Assembly (NCBI RefSeq): GCF_002797435.1
Contig: NZ_PGEN01000001.1
Coordinates: 744,001-808,000, forward strand
Length of the DNA stretch: 64,000 bases
Direction of reading: 5' to 3'
Source: Sphingomonas koreensis
GTDB lineage: Bacteria > Pseudomonadota > Alphaproteobacteria > Sphingomonadales > Sphingomonadaceae
A program made the position numbers and the translations under genes. This document shows, piece by piece, positions 8,769-18,289 of the stretch (the stretch's first letter is position 1; each line of letters begins with the position of its first letter). The notes under the pieces are model-generated. The model had not been told where the DNA came from and made no database searches. It saw nothing but the letters and a program-made list of their open reading frames with translations.

Positions 8769-9817
8769 TCCTGGAAGATCACCGCCGTCCCCGGCTCGAC
8801 CATCAGCGCGAGCCGCGCGGCGTCCCAGTTGGTCAAGCGGACGCAGCCATGGCTCTGCGTCCGGCCGATCAGGTGCGGCTCGGGCGTGCCGTGGATGCCG
8901 TAATGCGGCTTTGAAAGGTCGATCCACACCACGCCGACCGGGCTGTTGGGACCGGGCGGCAGCAGCACTTTAGGTTTCTTGTCGGAAACATCCCAGAACA
9001 GTTTGGGATTATAGTGAAAATCCGGATTGGTCGCGATGCCCAGCACCTTCCAGCTGCCGATCGGCAGCGGGTCGCGGGTGCTGCCGGTGGTCACACTGAA
9101 CTGTGCCGCGAGCTTGCCCTGCCTGTCGAAGACGCGCAGCACCTTGTCCGACTTGTCGACCACGATCCGCCCCGCCTTGGGCTGGACCGCGCTGACATTG
9201 AGGTCGTTCAGCGTCTTGCGCCATTCGGGCTTGAAGTCGGCGGGATAGTCGCGCGAGGCGGGTACTGCATTGGGAACCTGAACCGGCACGCCGGGCGCGA
9301 GGCGCGTATCGGGGCTGTTGAGCTCGATCAGCACCTGCGGGGTGGTGTGGAACATCTCCGCCAGCTTCTCGATCGCCGAGCGGTATCCCATCGCCTGGAG
9401 CTTTGCCTGCGCCTGCGGGTCCCTGGGCCAGGGGCGGACAAACGGGCCCGCGAGCGAATCGGCGGTGAGGCGCAGGATGCGCGTCGGACGGATGGCGCGG
9501 TGCGGGTGCAGCGCCTGAAGCGTGCGCTGGTCCATCTTGCCGGTGACGGGAAGCTGGCGCGCGATCTGGAACCCGGTAAGCGCGGCGGTGAGCGACTGGC
9601 CCTCGCGCCCGTCGAGAATACCGGGCGAGAAGCCGAGCTGGTCGAGGATAACCTGGACATGCAGGATATCGCGATTGAGACCGGGCGCTTCTGCCCTGGC
9701 CGGCGGTTTCGCAGGCGCGGCCGACGGGACCTGGTTCTGCGCGAGCGCGATGCCGCTCCCGAGAATCGCCAGCCCTGCCCATCCTGCAAACACCCGATTC
9801 ACGCAAGCCCTCCACAT
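8765..9817 (-). CDS. Secreted L,D-transpeptidase with peptidoglycan-binding domain
   Basis: A protein of about 350 residues: signal peptide (CVNRVFAGWAGLAILGSGIALAQ), a peptidoglycan-binding-like helical domain (LDQLGFSPGILDGREGQSLTAAL, residues about 50-75), a mid region, then the YkuD catalytic domain with HGTPEPHLIGRTQSHGCVRL, holding the catalytic Cys in SHGCVRL. It forms 3-3 cross-links or attaches ligands to peptidoglycan. I take ATG 9817 as start; a TTG three codons upstream is also possible. It is coupled to the M23 gene. Confidence 0.9.
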   Translation of the reverse strand: MWRACVNRVFAGWAGLAILGSGIALAQNQVPSAAPAKPPARAEAPGLNRDILHVQVILDQLGFSPGILDGREGQSLTAALTGFQIARQLPVTGKMDQRTLQALHPHRAIRPTRILRLTADSLAGPFVRPWPRDPQAQAKLQAMGYRSAIEKLAEMFHTTPQVLIELNSPDTRLAPGVPVQVPNAVPASRDYPADFKPEWRKTLNDLNVSAVQPKAGRIVVDKSDKVLRVFDRQGKLAAQFSVTTGSTRDPLPIGSWKVLGIATNPDFHYNPKLFWDVSDKKPKVLLPPGPNSPVGVVWIDLSKPHYGIHGTPEPHLIGRTQSHGCVRLTNWDAARLALMVEPGTAVIFQE

Positions 9818-9860
9818 CGTTTTCAATGGGATAACGACGAAGCGCGCCTCGGGTTTCCCG

Positions 9861-10268
<408 letters not shown>

Positions 10269-10287
10269 CTCGCCTCCCTGGTCTGGA

Positions 10288-10977
10288 CTAAGCCCCGGTC
10301 AGAACCGCGTGGAAACGGCGGATCGCATCCGTCTCGTCCCCATTCCACACAGCGCCCGACACCGCCAGAAAATCTGCGCCCGCGGCAACCAGCGGCGCGG
10401 CGTTGTCCGGGGTGATCCCGCCAATCGCGACACAGGGGATCTCGAACACCGTCGTCCACCAGGACAGGATCGAAGGGTCCGGACGGTGGCTGGTGTCCTT
10501 GGTCGTGGTAGGATGGAAGGCGCCGAACGCGACATAGTCGGCCCCTGCCTCCCCCGCTTCCATCGCAAGGTGGCGGCTGTCGTGGCAGGTGACTCCGATC
10601 TGCGCCGACGGGCCAAGAATCGCGCGTGCCTCCCGCGGGTCGCCATCGCCCTGCCCCAGATGCACGCCGTCGGCGCCCAGGCGTTTGGCGAGGCTGATGC
10701 TGTCGTTGACGATGAACGCGACCTCCCGCTCGGCGCAGACGCGCAGCAGCGGCTCGGCCAGACGCGCGGCCTCGTGTTGATCGACGTCCTTGACCCGGAA
10801 CTGGAAGGCCGCGACCGGCCCGGCATCGAGCGCGCGGGCGAGGCGGTCGGAAAAGCCGCCCGACACGTCGAGCGGCGAGATCAGATAGAGCTGGCAGGGC
10901 GGGCGCCTGTCGTCGCGCTGGAAGCGCTCCGCAAATTGAGGGTCGAGCGCCAGTTCGTCATCGGTGAAATCGGTCAT
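10288..10977 (-). CDS. thiE: Thiamine phosphate synthase family protein
   Basis: A 229-residue TIM-barrel protein. It shows the ThiE phosphate-binding and active-site segments [77 protein letters not shown] and [27 protein letters not shown]. The enzyme joins HMP-pyrophosphate and thiazole phosphate. The first 30 or so residues are an extra N-terminal segment. ATG 10977 is the only sensible start, since the open frame upstream runs into the divergent peptidase promoter. Confidence 0.9.
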   Translation of the reverse strand: MTDFTDDELALDPQFAERFQRDDRRPPCQLYLISPLDVSGGFSDRLARALDAGPVAAFQFRVKDVDQHEAARLAEPLLRVCAEREVAFIVNDSISLAKRLGADGVHLGQGDGDPREARAILGPSAQIGVTCHDSRHLAMEAGEAGADYVAFGAFHPTTTKDTSHRPDPSILSWWTTVFEIPCVAIGGITPDNAAPLVAAGADFLAVSGAVWNGDETDAIRRFHAVLTGA

Positions 10978-11076
10978 CCGCGCCTTATAACCGCTCGCGC
11001 GCAGGACGCGAGGGCGCTTGCGCGACGGGCGCGAAGCGGCAGGATGGGCTACGAATCTTCCCCGGAGACCAGACCC

Positions 11077-12216
<1,140 letters not shown>

Positions 12217-12365
12217 CGGACTGATTTATCGAAAATATGTCCGCCGGGATCGAGGGTCACGAACGCCTGGAGCCGCCGATCGGCCAATGCGATCCCCGCC
12301 CTATTCCCCCTGCTCCCCTGACGCCATTCATGCGCGCGTCAGCCGGTTGCAGCTAGCCGGTCGTC

Positions 12366-12752
12366 ATGTCATCCAGGATCGCCCTCGCCGCCCTCGCTTC
12401 CATCGCCCTTGCGGGCTGCACCGCTACCGCGGTCTCCCCCCAGCCGCCTTCGGGTCCGGCCCGGCTCGGGCAGACGGTGTTCGTCGATGGTCCGCACGTT
12501 ACCCCGCTCAGGGTGATCGAGGACAGCCGCTGTCCGATGAACGCGCGCTGCGTCTGGGCCGGGCGATTGGTGCTGCGAGTCAAGGTGACGGGCGGCGCCT
12601 GGCAGCGCACCATCGACCTGACGATGGGCGAACCGGTGCAGGTAGCCGATGGCGGGCTGACGCTGGTTTCGGTGACGCCCGACAAACGGACCGACCTGGC
12701 GATCAAGCCGCGCGACTATCGCTTCGCCTTCACCTTCGAGGGCGGGTTCTGA
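12366..12752 (+). CDS. Hypothetical lipoprotein
   Basis: A 128-residue protein with a clear lipoprotein signal: RIALAALASIALAGC, cysteine at residue 18. The mature part is short and beta-rich, with the conserved-looking core SRCPMNARCVWAGRLVLRV in the middle and ending DYRFAFTFEGGF. Two cysteines in that core could form a disulfide. I recognise it as a recurrent uncharacterised sphingomonad lipoprotein type but can give no function. Confidence 0.7.
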   Translation: MSSRIALAALASIALAGCTATAVSPQPPSGPARLGQTVFVDGPHVTPLRVIEDSRCPMNARCVWAGRLVLRVKVTGGAWQRTIDLTMGEPVQVADGGLTLVSVTPDKRTDLAIKPRDYRFAFTFEGGF

Positions 12753-12919
12753 CCGGCACCAGGGTCAGACTTGATTTCCGCAGCGAATCCGGCCACTTGC
12801 CGCGCTCCTCGAACAGGAGATTGATGCGCAGAAGCTGAAAATCCGGCCGCATTGAAGCGGCGATTGCACGGTGCCTCCCGGCGCCGTGGCTGCGCATAGT
12901 CTGTTTTCAGGAAATCAAC

Positions 12920-13369
12920 ATGACATATTCGGATCTGACGATCCGCGGCTATCGCGCCGCGGATATGGAAGCCCTGTCGGCCATCTGGTTCGACGCGTCG
13001 CGGATCGCCCATCCGTTCATCGGCGAAGCGCGCTTGCGCGAGCAGCGCGTGCTGATCGAGACGATCTACCTTCCGCAGGCGGAGACGCTGGTCGCGGTCC
13101 ATCGCGGCGAACCGGCGGGCTTCATCAGCCTGATGGACGATTTCGTCGGCGGCCTGTTCGTCTCTCCGCACCATCAGGGCGCGGGCATCGGGCGCACGCT
13201 GATCGAGCACGCGATCGAGTCGAGAGAGGAACTCCGGCTGGAGGTGTACACCGCCAATGCAGGCGCCTGCGCCTTCTACCGGTCACTCGGCTTCGTCGAA
13301 ACCGGCCGCCGGCCACTCGACGATCAGGGGCTGCCGTTCGAGAACGCGCAGATGGCTCTGACACGCTGA
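12920..13369 (+). CDS. GNAT family N-acetyltransferase
   Basis: A 149-residue acetyltransferase of the GCN5 fold. The acetyl-CoA pyrophosphate loop is VSPHHQGAGIGRTLIEHA (residues about 92-109), followed by LRLEVYTANAGACAFYRSLGFVETGRR, the typical C-terminal half. Acceptor unknown. The roughly 165 bp between the lipoprotein and this gene show nothing I can assign. Confidence 0.88.
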   Translation: MTYSDLTIRGYRAADMEALSAIWFDASRIAHPFIGEARLREQRVLIETIYLPQAETLVAVHRGEPAGFISLMDDFVGGLFVSPHHQGAGIGRTLIEHAIESREELRLEVYTANAGACAFYRSLGFVETGRRPLDDQGLPFENAQMALTR

Positions 13370-13439
13370 TCACCGGGCCGCACGGCCACCCGCGCGACGC
13401 CGGGCGTCGCGCGGGCTTGCCACACCACCGCAAGCGGCG

Positions 13440-14345
13440 TCAGGTGGTGACGGGCACCTTGACGGTGGATGCCGCGTGGATCTCGTCGATCGCGGCGCCG
13501 AGCGAAGCGTCGAATTCCGCGTCGGTCATGCCGTGGCGCAGATCCTCGAGCAGCGCGCGGCTGAAGCTCGCGATCATGCCGCGATTCTTCGCCAGTTCCG
13601 CGCACGCCTCGGGTCGCTTGAACCCGCCCGAGAGCGCGACGACGCGCAGCACGCGCGGATGATCGACCAGCGCGTCGAACAGGCCGGGCTGCGCCGGGAT
13701 CGACAGCTTGAGCATCACCTTGTCGTCGCCGGTCATCGCGTCGAGGTGCTTGAGGATCTCGTCACGCAGGATCGCGTCGGCCTGCGCACGCTCGGGCGAC
13801 TTGATGTTCACCTCGGGCTCGAGGATCGGCATGAGGCCGGCGGCGAGCACCTGACGGCCCACTTCGAACTGCTGTGCGACGATCGCGGCGATGCCCTGGG
13901 CGTTGGCAAGGTTGACGACCGAGCGCTCCTTGGTCCCGAACACCCCCAGCCCCTTGGCGCGGGCGAGCAGCGCATCGAGCTCGGGCATCGGCTTCATCAA
14001 CTGGACGCCGTTTTCCTCAGCCTCCAGCCCCTTGTCGATCTTGATGAAGGGGACGACGCCGCGTTCGATCAGCGCCTGGGGAGTCGGCTCGCCATCGACC
14101 TGGCCGTCCATCGTGCGTTCGAACAGGATCGCGCCGATCACCTTGTCACCATTGAAGCTGGGCGAAGTGATGATGCGGCTGCGCATCGCGTGGATCAGGT
14201 CGAACATCTCCTCGTCGCCCGAATAGGCATCTTCCTCGATGCCATATCCCTTGAGCGCCTTGGGCGTCGAACCGCCGCTCTGGTCGAGCGCGGCGATAAA
14301 ACCGTTTCCTTCCGCGATCTTCGCGGTCATCCCGGTGAAATTCAT
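13440..14345 (-). CDS. fda: Fructose-bisphosphate aldolase, class I
   Basis: A 301-residue Schiff-base aldolase of the short bacterial class I type. It cleaves fructose-1,6-bisphosphate into glyceraldehyde-3-phosphate and dihydroxyacetone phosphate. Recognisable blocks: GFIAALDQSGGSTPKAL, GVVPFIKIDKGLE, PILEPEVNIKSPERA and VMLKLSIPAQPG with the Schiff-base lysine, then VVALSGGFKRPEAC. ATG 14345 (MNFTGMTAKIAEGNG) is preceded by GGAGA at a suitable distance. It is the last gene of the tkt-gap-pgk group, after a 238-bp gap that includes the severed end of the preceding gene. Confidence 0.93.
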   Translation of the reverse strand: MNFTGMTAKIAEGNGFIAALDQSGGSTPKALKGYGIEEDAYSGDEEMFDLIHAMRSRIITSPSFNGDKVIGAILFERTMDGQVDGEPTPQALIERGVVPFIKIDKGLEAEENGVQLMKPMPELDALLARAKGLGVFGTKERSVVNLANAQGIAAIVAQQFEVGRQVLAAGLMPILEPEVNIKSPERAQADAILRDEILKHLDAMTGDDKVMLKLSIPAQPGLFDALVDHPRVLRVVALSGGFKRPEACAELAKNRGMIASFSRALLEDLRHGMTDAEFDASLGAAIDEIHAASTVKVPVTT

Positions 14346-14499
14346 TGTGGCTAGTCTCCAGCTTTCGGCTTTTTTGGTGCCGCGACTTCGTTGAGTCGTT
14401 TGTAGCAACCCGGCCTATTGCAGTGCGGCACGCGGGTGAAAAGCCTGACAACGGTAGCCAGCGGAAGCGAGGCGGCTCCCAACCGATCGATCGGCGTGA

Positions 14500-14976
14500 T
14501 CAGATCGGCTTCGGGCGAAGCGCGATCAGTATCCAGCGCTGGGCAAGACGCCCGGGATTGGTCACGCCATGCCGCACGAACGCCTAAAACAGGGTCATTT
14601 CGCCGGTTGCGGGCGCAACGGTCGTGACGGGTGATCCCGCGATGACGTCCAGCCCGTGCACCCCCGCAGCGACGGTCGCGATCCGGGGGTCCTCGATCAT
14701 CAGCCCGCCCGCGCCGTCACCCGGATCGATGCAGCAGGCGGCAACCCAGAAATTCCCGGGCGACGTGACGAGCCGCTCGGTTTCGCCGGGAGCGATCGTT
14801 GCGACACGCGCTTCCGCCGTCCAGGTGAAACGCGGCGTCGCAGGCTGGCTGACATCAACGGAATAACGTTCCGCGAGGGCCAGCGCGGCGGCGGTCGCCG
14901 CGTCGACGTCAAACGCGGGAAGCGTCTGCGCGATCAGCGGGGTTTCGAAGAAATACTGGACAGCCGGCGCGGTCAT
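14500..14976 (-). pseudogene. Degenerate copy of the adjacent 2OG-Fe(II) oxygenase, interrupted by an in-frame TAG
   Basis: The intact frame 14584-14976 encodes 130 residues and resembles its neighbour. Matching pairs are FFETPLIAQTL / LFATPVIAEIW, PGNFWVAACCIDPGDG / PGSFWSMVYYVDDG and GGLMIEDPR / GGELSFLDPR. It stops at TAG 14586-14584 after GEMTLF. In the same frame beyond the stop the reading continues 27 codons to TGA 14502-14500. There F plus six positions is His and a further 11 positions is Arg, the same spacing as the neighbour's MFPSWLMHSV...TR. The proximal metal ligands (HAH in the neighbour) are replaced by VTS. It is either a pseudogene or a truncated protein without catalysis. 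Confidence 0.65.
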
Positions 14977-15629
14977 GCGTCGCGCGCCAGAATATTGATC
15001 GCGATCGAAATGCGCGTCCCCTGCCCGGCATAGGGACGCACCGAATGCATCAGCCAGGACGGGAACATCACGACCAGCCCCGCGCGCGGGCGCATCCACA
15101 CCTCCTGATTGTCGACCGACCCATCGTCGCGGCGATAACGCAAGTCTGGTGCGGCCATCCGCACCATTGGAAACCGCGGATCGAGGAACGACAGCTCGCC
15201 GCCCAGTAGCTTGTCGTGCGACCCGGCATAGCCGTCATCGACATAATAGACCATCGACCAGAAGCTGCCAGGGTGCGCGTGGGTCTGGTTCGCCGCGCCG
15301 CGCCTGGACACGTTCGCCCACATCTCCGCGATCCAGGCGATCTCGCGCGTACCGGCAAATGCGTCGACCGCGAATTCGCGCGCGCGCTCAAGGGCATGGT
15401 CTCGCAGCGCCAACGCCGCCTCACCGCCCCAGCGGTCAAGGTCGGTCCCTGATTGCCAGCCATGGAGATTGGATTTGCTGACGCCGCGATCCTGACCGCT
15501 GCGGGCGAGGATCGCAGCCTTGAGCGCGGCGTTCCATCGCGGCGCTTCCTGCCATATTTCAGCGATCACCGGCGTGGCAAACAGCGCGCGAACGCGCGGC
15601 TCACCTGCGCCGGAAACCGGATCAGCCAT
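14973..15629 (-). CDS. Putative 2OG-Fe(II) oxygenase (2OG-FeII_Oxy_5 / TIGR02466 type)
   Basis: A 218-residue protein. It has the features of the cupin-fold 2-oxoglutarate oxygenases: WANVSRRGAANQTHAHPGSFWSMVYYVDDG with candidate iron ligands in THAHPG, GGELSFLDPR, and the distal segment GLVVMFPSWLMHSVRPYAGQGTRISIAIN, containing the third ligand His and the 2OG-binding Arg. Substrate unknown. Its start overlaps the pgk stop by 8 bases and its stop overlaps the degenerate paralogue (ATGA), so it is co-translated with glycolytic genes. Confidence 0.8.
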   Translation of the reverse strand: MADPVSGAGEPRVRALFATPVIAEIWQEAPRWNAALKAAILARSGQDRGVSKSNLHGWQSGTDLDRWGGEAALALRDHALERAREFAVDAFAGTREIAWIAEMWANVSRRGAANQTHAHPGSFWSMVYYVDDGYAGSHDKLLGGELSFLDPRFPMVRMAAPDLRYRRDDGSVDNQEVWMRPRAGLVVMFPSWLMHSVRPYAGQGTRISIAINILARDA

Positions 15630-16815
15630 GCAGCGCAGCCACCCCGGGGAGCGCCTTGCCTTCCATCCATTCGAGGAAAGCGCCGCCCGCGGTGGAGACG
15701 AAGGTCATCTCGCTCGACACGCCGGCCTGGTTGAGCGCGGCGACGGTGTCGCCGCCACCCGCGACGGACACGAGCGAGCCTTCCTTGGTCAGCGCCGCAA
15801 CCGTGTGGGCGAGTGCCATCGTCGCGGTGTCGAACGGCTTGGTCTCGAACGCGCCGAGCGGGCCATTCCAGACCAGCGTGCGGCAGTTCTTGAGCACGTC
15901 GGCCAGCGCCTCGCTCGCCGCCGGGCCGACGTCGAGGATCATCTCGTCCTCGGCGACCTCGTGCACGTTGCAGGTGCGCAAGCTGGGCGGGTTGGCGGCG
16001 AACTCCTTCGAGACGACCACGTCGTACGGGAGATGGATGGTGCAATTGGCCTTCTCGGCCGCGTCGAAGATCTCTTCCGCGGTGCCTGTCAGGTCATGCT
16101 CGCACAGCGACTTGCCGACATTCACCCCGCGCGCGGCGAGGAAGGTGTTGGCCATGCCACCGCCGATGATCAGGTGATCGACCTGGCCGACCAGATGCTT
16201 GAGCACGTCGAGCTTGGTCGAGACCTTGGCGCCGCCGACCACCGCCGCGACCGGGTGCTCGGGGTTACCAAGCGCCTTGTCGAGCGCGTCGAGCTCGGCC
16301 TCCATCTGGCGGCCGGCGAACGCCGGGAGGCGGTGCGCCAGCCCCTCGGTCGAGGCGTGCGCGCGGTGTGCGGCGGAAAAGGCGTCGTTGACGTAGAAGT
16401 CGCCCAACGCAGCGAAGCGGTCGATCACCTTGGGATCGTTCTTCTCCTCGCCGCCGAAGAAGCGGGTATTCTCCAGCACCGCGATGTCGCCGGGCTGGAG
16501 CGTCGCGGTCGATTCGATGTCGCCTTCCCAGTCGATGTAACGGACCGGACGACCCAGCACCTGGCTGAACGGGCGGACGAGCTGCGCGGTCGAAAGCTCA
16601 GGGCTCGGCGTCTTGGGACGGCCGAAATGGGCAAGGACGAGGACGATCGCCCCCTTGTCGGCGAGTTCGCTCACCGTGGGCACCGCGGCGCGCAGGCGGG
16701 TGTCGTCAGTGACATGGCCATCGGCCATCGGCACGTTCAGATCCTCACGGACCAGCACGCGCTTGCCGGTGACGTCGCCCATATCGTCCAGCGTCTTGAA
16801 AGCTCGCTCGCTCAT
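15622..16815 (-). CDS. pgk: Phosphoglycerate kinase
   Basis: PGK transfers phosphate between 1,3-bisphosphoglycerate and ADP. The 397-residue protein is full length: KRVLVREDLNVPMADG at the N-terminus, LVLAHFGRPKTP, NTRFFGGEEKND, VGGAKVSTKLDVLKHLVGQVDHLIIGGGMANTF in the hinge region and VWNGPLGAFE, SVAGGGDTVAAL in the nucleotide domain. ATG 16815 overlaps the MOSC gene stop (ATGA). Confidence 0.97.
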   Translation of the reverse strand: MSERAFKTLDDMGDVTGKRVLVREDLNVPMADGHVTDDTRLRAAVPTVSELADKGAIVLVLAHFGRPKTPSPELSTAQLVRPFSQVLGRPVRYIDWEGDIESTATLQPGDIAVLENTRFFGGEEKNDPKVIDRFAALGDFYVNDAFSAAHRAHASTEGLAHRLPAFAGRQMEAELDALDKALGNPEHPVAAVVGGAKVSTKLDVLKHLVGQVDHLIIGGGMANTFLAARGVNVGKSLCEHDLTGTAEEIFDAAEKANCTIHLPYDVVVSKEFAANPPSLRTCNVHEVAEDEMILDVGPAASEALADVLKNCRTLVWNGPLGAFETKPFDTATMALAHTVAALTKEGSLVSVAGGGDTVAALNQAGVSSEMTFVSTAGGAFLEWMEGKALPGVAALHG

Positions 16816-17264
16816 TCTTCGATCCTGATCTCGTCGCCCACCGCGATGTCGCCGGGGGCGATCACCATCGTACATATGCCGCCGCGCCAGTCCGGCGTCA
16901 GCGCGTCGCGCAGCCCGTCAGCCAGCGCGTTCATCCGCTCGCACGGATCGGTCTCGACCGTCACCTCAAGCACCACATCGGCGCCGATACGCAGCCTTGT
17001 ACCCGCGACCTGCGGCAGGTCGAACCCCTCGACCAGCAGATTGGCGCGACGCTGTTCCCAGGGGAGGTCGCGCCCCACCTCGGCCATCGCCGCTGCCCAA
17101 TCGCCCGCCTCGATCAGCGAGACCTGGCGCTTGTAGGGCTTGCCCTTCATCGCGCCGCGGAAATCGCCGGCAATGCCGCCCTCCAGCGTCACTGCGGCGC
17201 GATCGATCGTCTCGATCGGCGCCTTGGCGAACGCGTGGCGGGCGATGCCGGCGATCCGGCCCAT
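16812..17264 (-). CDS. MOSC domain-containing protein
   Basis: A 150-residue stand-alone MOSC (molybdenum cofactor sulfurase C-terminal) domain. It has the conserved cysteine in TVETDPCERMNAL, the motif GIAGDFRGAMKGKPYKRQVSLIE near the start and the ending GDIAVGDEIRIEE. Such small proteins relate to YiiM/YuaD and may bind or transfer sulfur or Moco. It is overlapped on both sides by gap and pgk, so it is part of the glycolytic operon although its role there is unclear. Confidence 0.85.
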   Translation of the reverse strand: MGRIAGIARHAFAKAPIETIDRAAVTLEGGIAGDFRGAMKGKPYKRQVSLIEAGDWAAAMAEVGRDLPWEQRRANLLVEGFDLPQVAGTRLRIGADVVLEVTVETDPCERMNALADGLRDALTPDWRGGICTMVIAPGDIAVGDEIRIEE

Positions 17265-18271
17265 TATCCGAGCTTCGCCATCGTCGACGCGGTGTCGACC
17301 ATGCGGTTCGAGAAGCCCCACTCGTTATCGTACCAGCTGACGACGCGGACGAGCTTGCCGTCGATCACCGCGGTCTCGAGGCTGTCGATGGTCGACGAGG
17401 CCGGGGTGTGGACGATGTCGATCGAAACCAGCGGCTCGTCGGAGTAGTAGAGCACGCCCTTGAGCGGTCCGCTTTCCGACGCCGCCTTGAGGATCGAATT
17501 CACTTCCTCGACGCTGGTGTCGCGCTTCGGGGTGAAGGTCAGGTCGATGAGCGAGCCATCGGGAACGGGTACGCGCACCGACGAACCGTCGAGCTTGCCC
17601 TTGAGCTCTGGCAGCACTTCGCCAACGGCACGCGCGGCGCCGGTGGTGGTCGGGATCATGCTCATCGCCGCAGCGCGTGCGCGGCGCATGTCCGGGTGGA
17701 TCTGGTCGAGGATCTTCTGGTCGTTGGTATAGGCATGGATCGTGGTCATCAGGCCACGCTCGATGCCCACCGTATCGTTCAGCACCTTGGCCACCGGCGC
17801 GAGGCAGTTGGTGGTGCACGACGCGTTCGAGACGATCGTCATGTCGGCGGTCAGCTTGTCGTGGTTGACCCCATAGACGACGGTCAGGTCGACATTCTTG
17901 CCCGGGGCCGAGATCAGCACCTTCTTGGCGCCGGCATCGATGTGCTTCTGGCAGCTCTCGCGGTCGGTGAAGAAGCCGGTGCACTCCAGCACCAGATCGA
18001 TGCCCTGCTCGCCATGGGGCAGATTGGCGGGATCGCGCTCCTTGGTCACGCGAATGCGCTTGCCGTCGACGACGATGTCGTCGCCATCCGCCTCGACCGT
18101 GCCCGGATATTTGCCGTGCACGCTGTCGCGGCTGAACAGCCATGCGTTCGACTTGGCGTCGGCGAGGTCGTTGATCGTCACCAGCTCGAGACCACTCTCA
18201 GGCCGCTCGAGGATGGCGCGCGCCACCAGCCGGCCGATACGTCCGAATCCGTTGATCGCAACTTTCGTCAT
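17264..18271 (-). CDS. gap: Glyceraldehyde-3-phosphate dehydrogenase, type I
   Basis: A 335-residue GAPDH. The NAD-binding GFGRIGR motif is at the N-terminus, the catalytic cysteine is Cys152 in SNASCTTNC, and the C-terminus carries the usual [19 protein letters not shown] 18271 is used, although an in-frame TTG lies one codon upstream. It sits 18 bp after tkt and overlaps the MOSC gene (TAATG). Confidence 0.97.
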   Translation of the reverse strand: MTKVAINGFGRIGRLVARAILERPESGLELVTINDLADAKSNAWLFSRDSVHGKYPGTVEADGDDIVVDGKRIRVTKERDPANLPHGEQGIDLVLECTGFFTDRESCQKHIDAGAKKVLISAPGKNVDLTVVYGVNHDKLTADMTIVSNASCTTNCLAPVAKVLNDTVGIERGLMTTIHAYTNDQKILDQIHPDMRRARAAAMSMIPTTTGAARAVGEVLPELKGKLDGSSVRVPVPDGSLIDLTFTPKRDTSVEEVNSILKAASESGPLKGVLYYSDEPLVSIDIVHTPASSTIDSLETAVIDGKLVRVVSWYDNEWGFSNRMVDTASTMAKLG

Positions 18272-18289
18272 CAATGTCCTCCTAAAGCC

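Noticed and set aside
12752..12920. Possible coding remnant on the minus strand
   Set aside because: A short minus-strand reading looks protein-like, but I could link it to no family, so I report nothing there.
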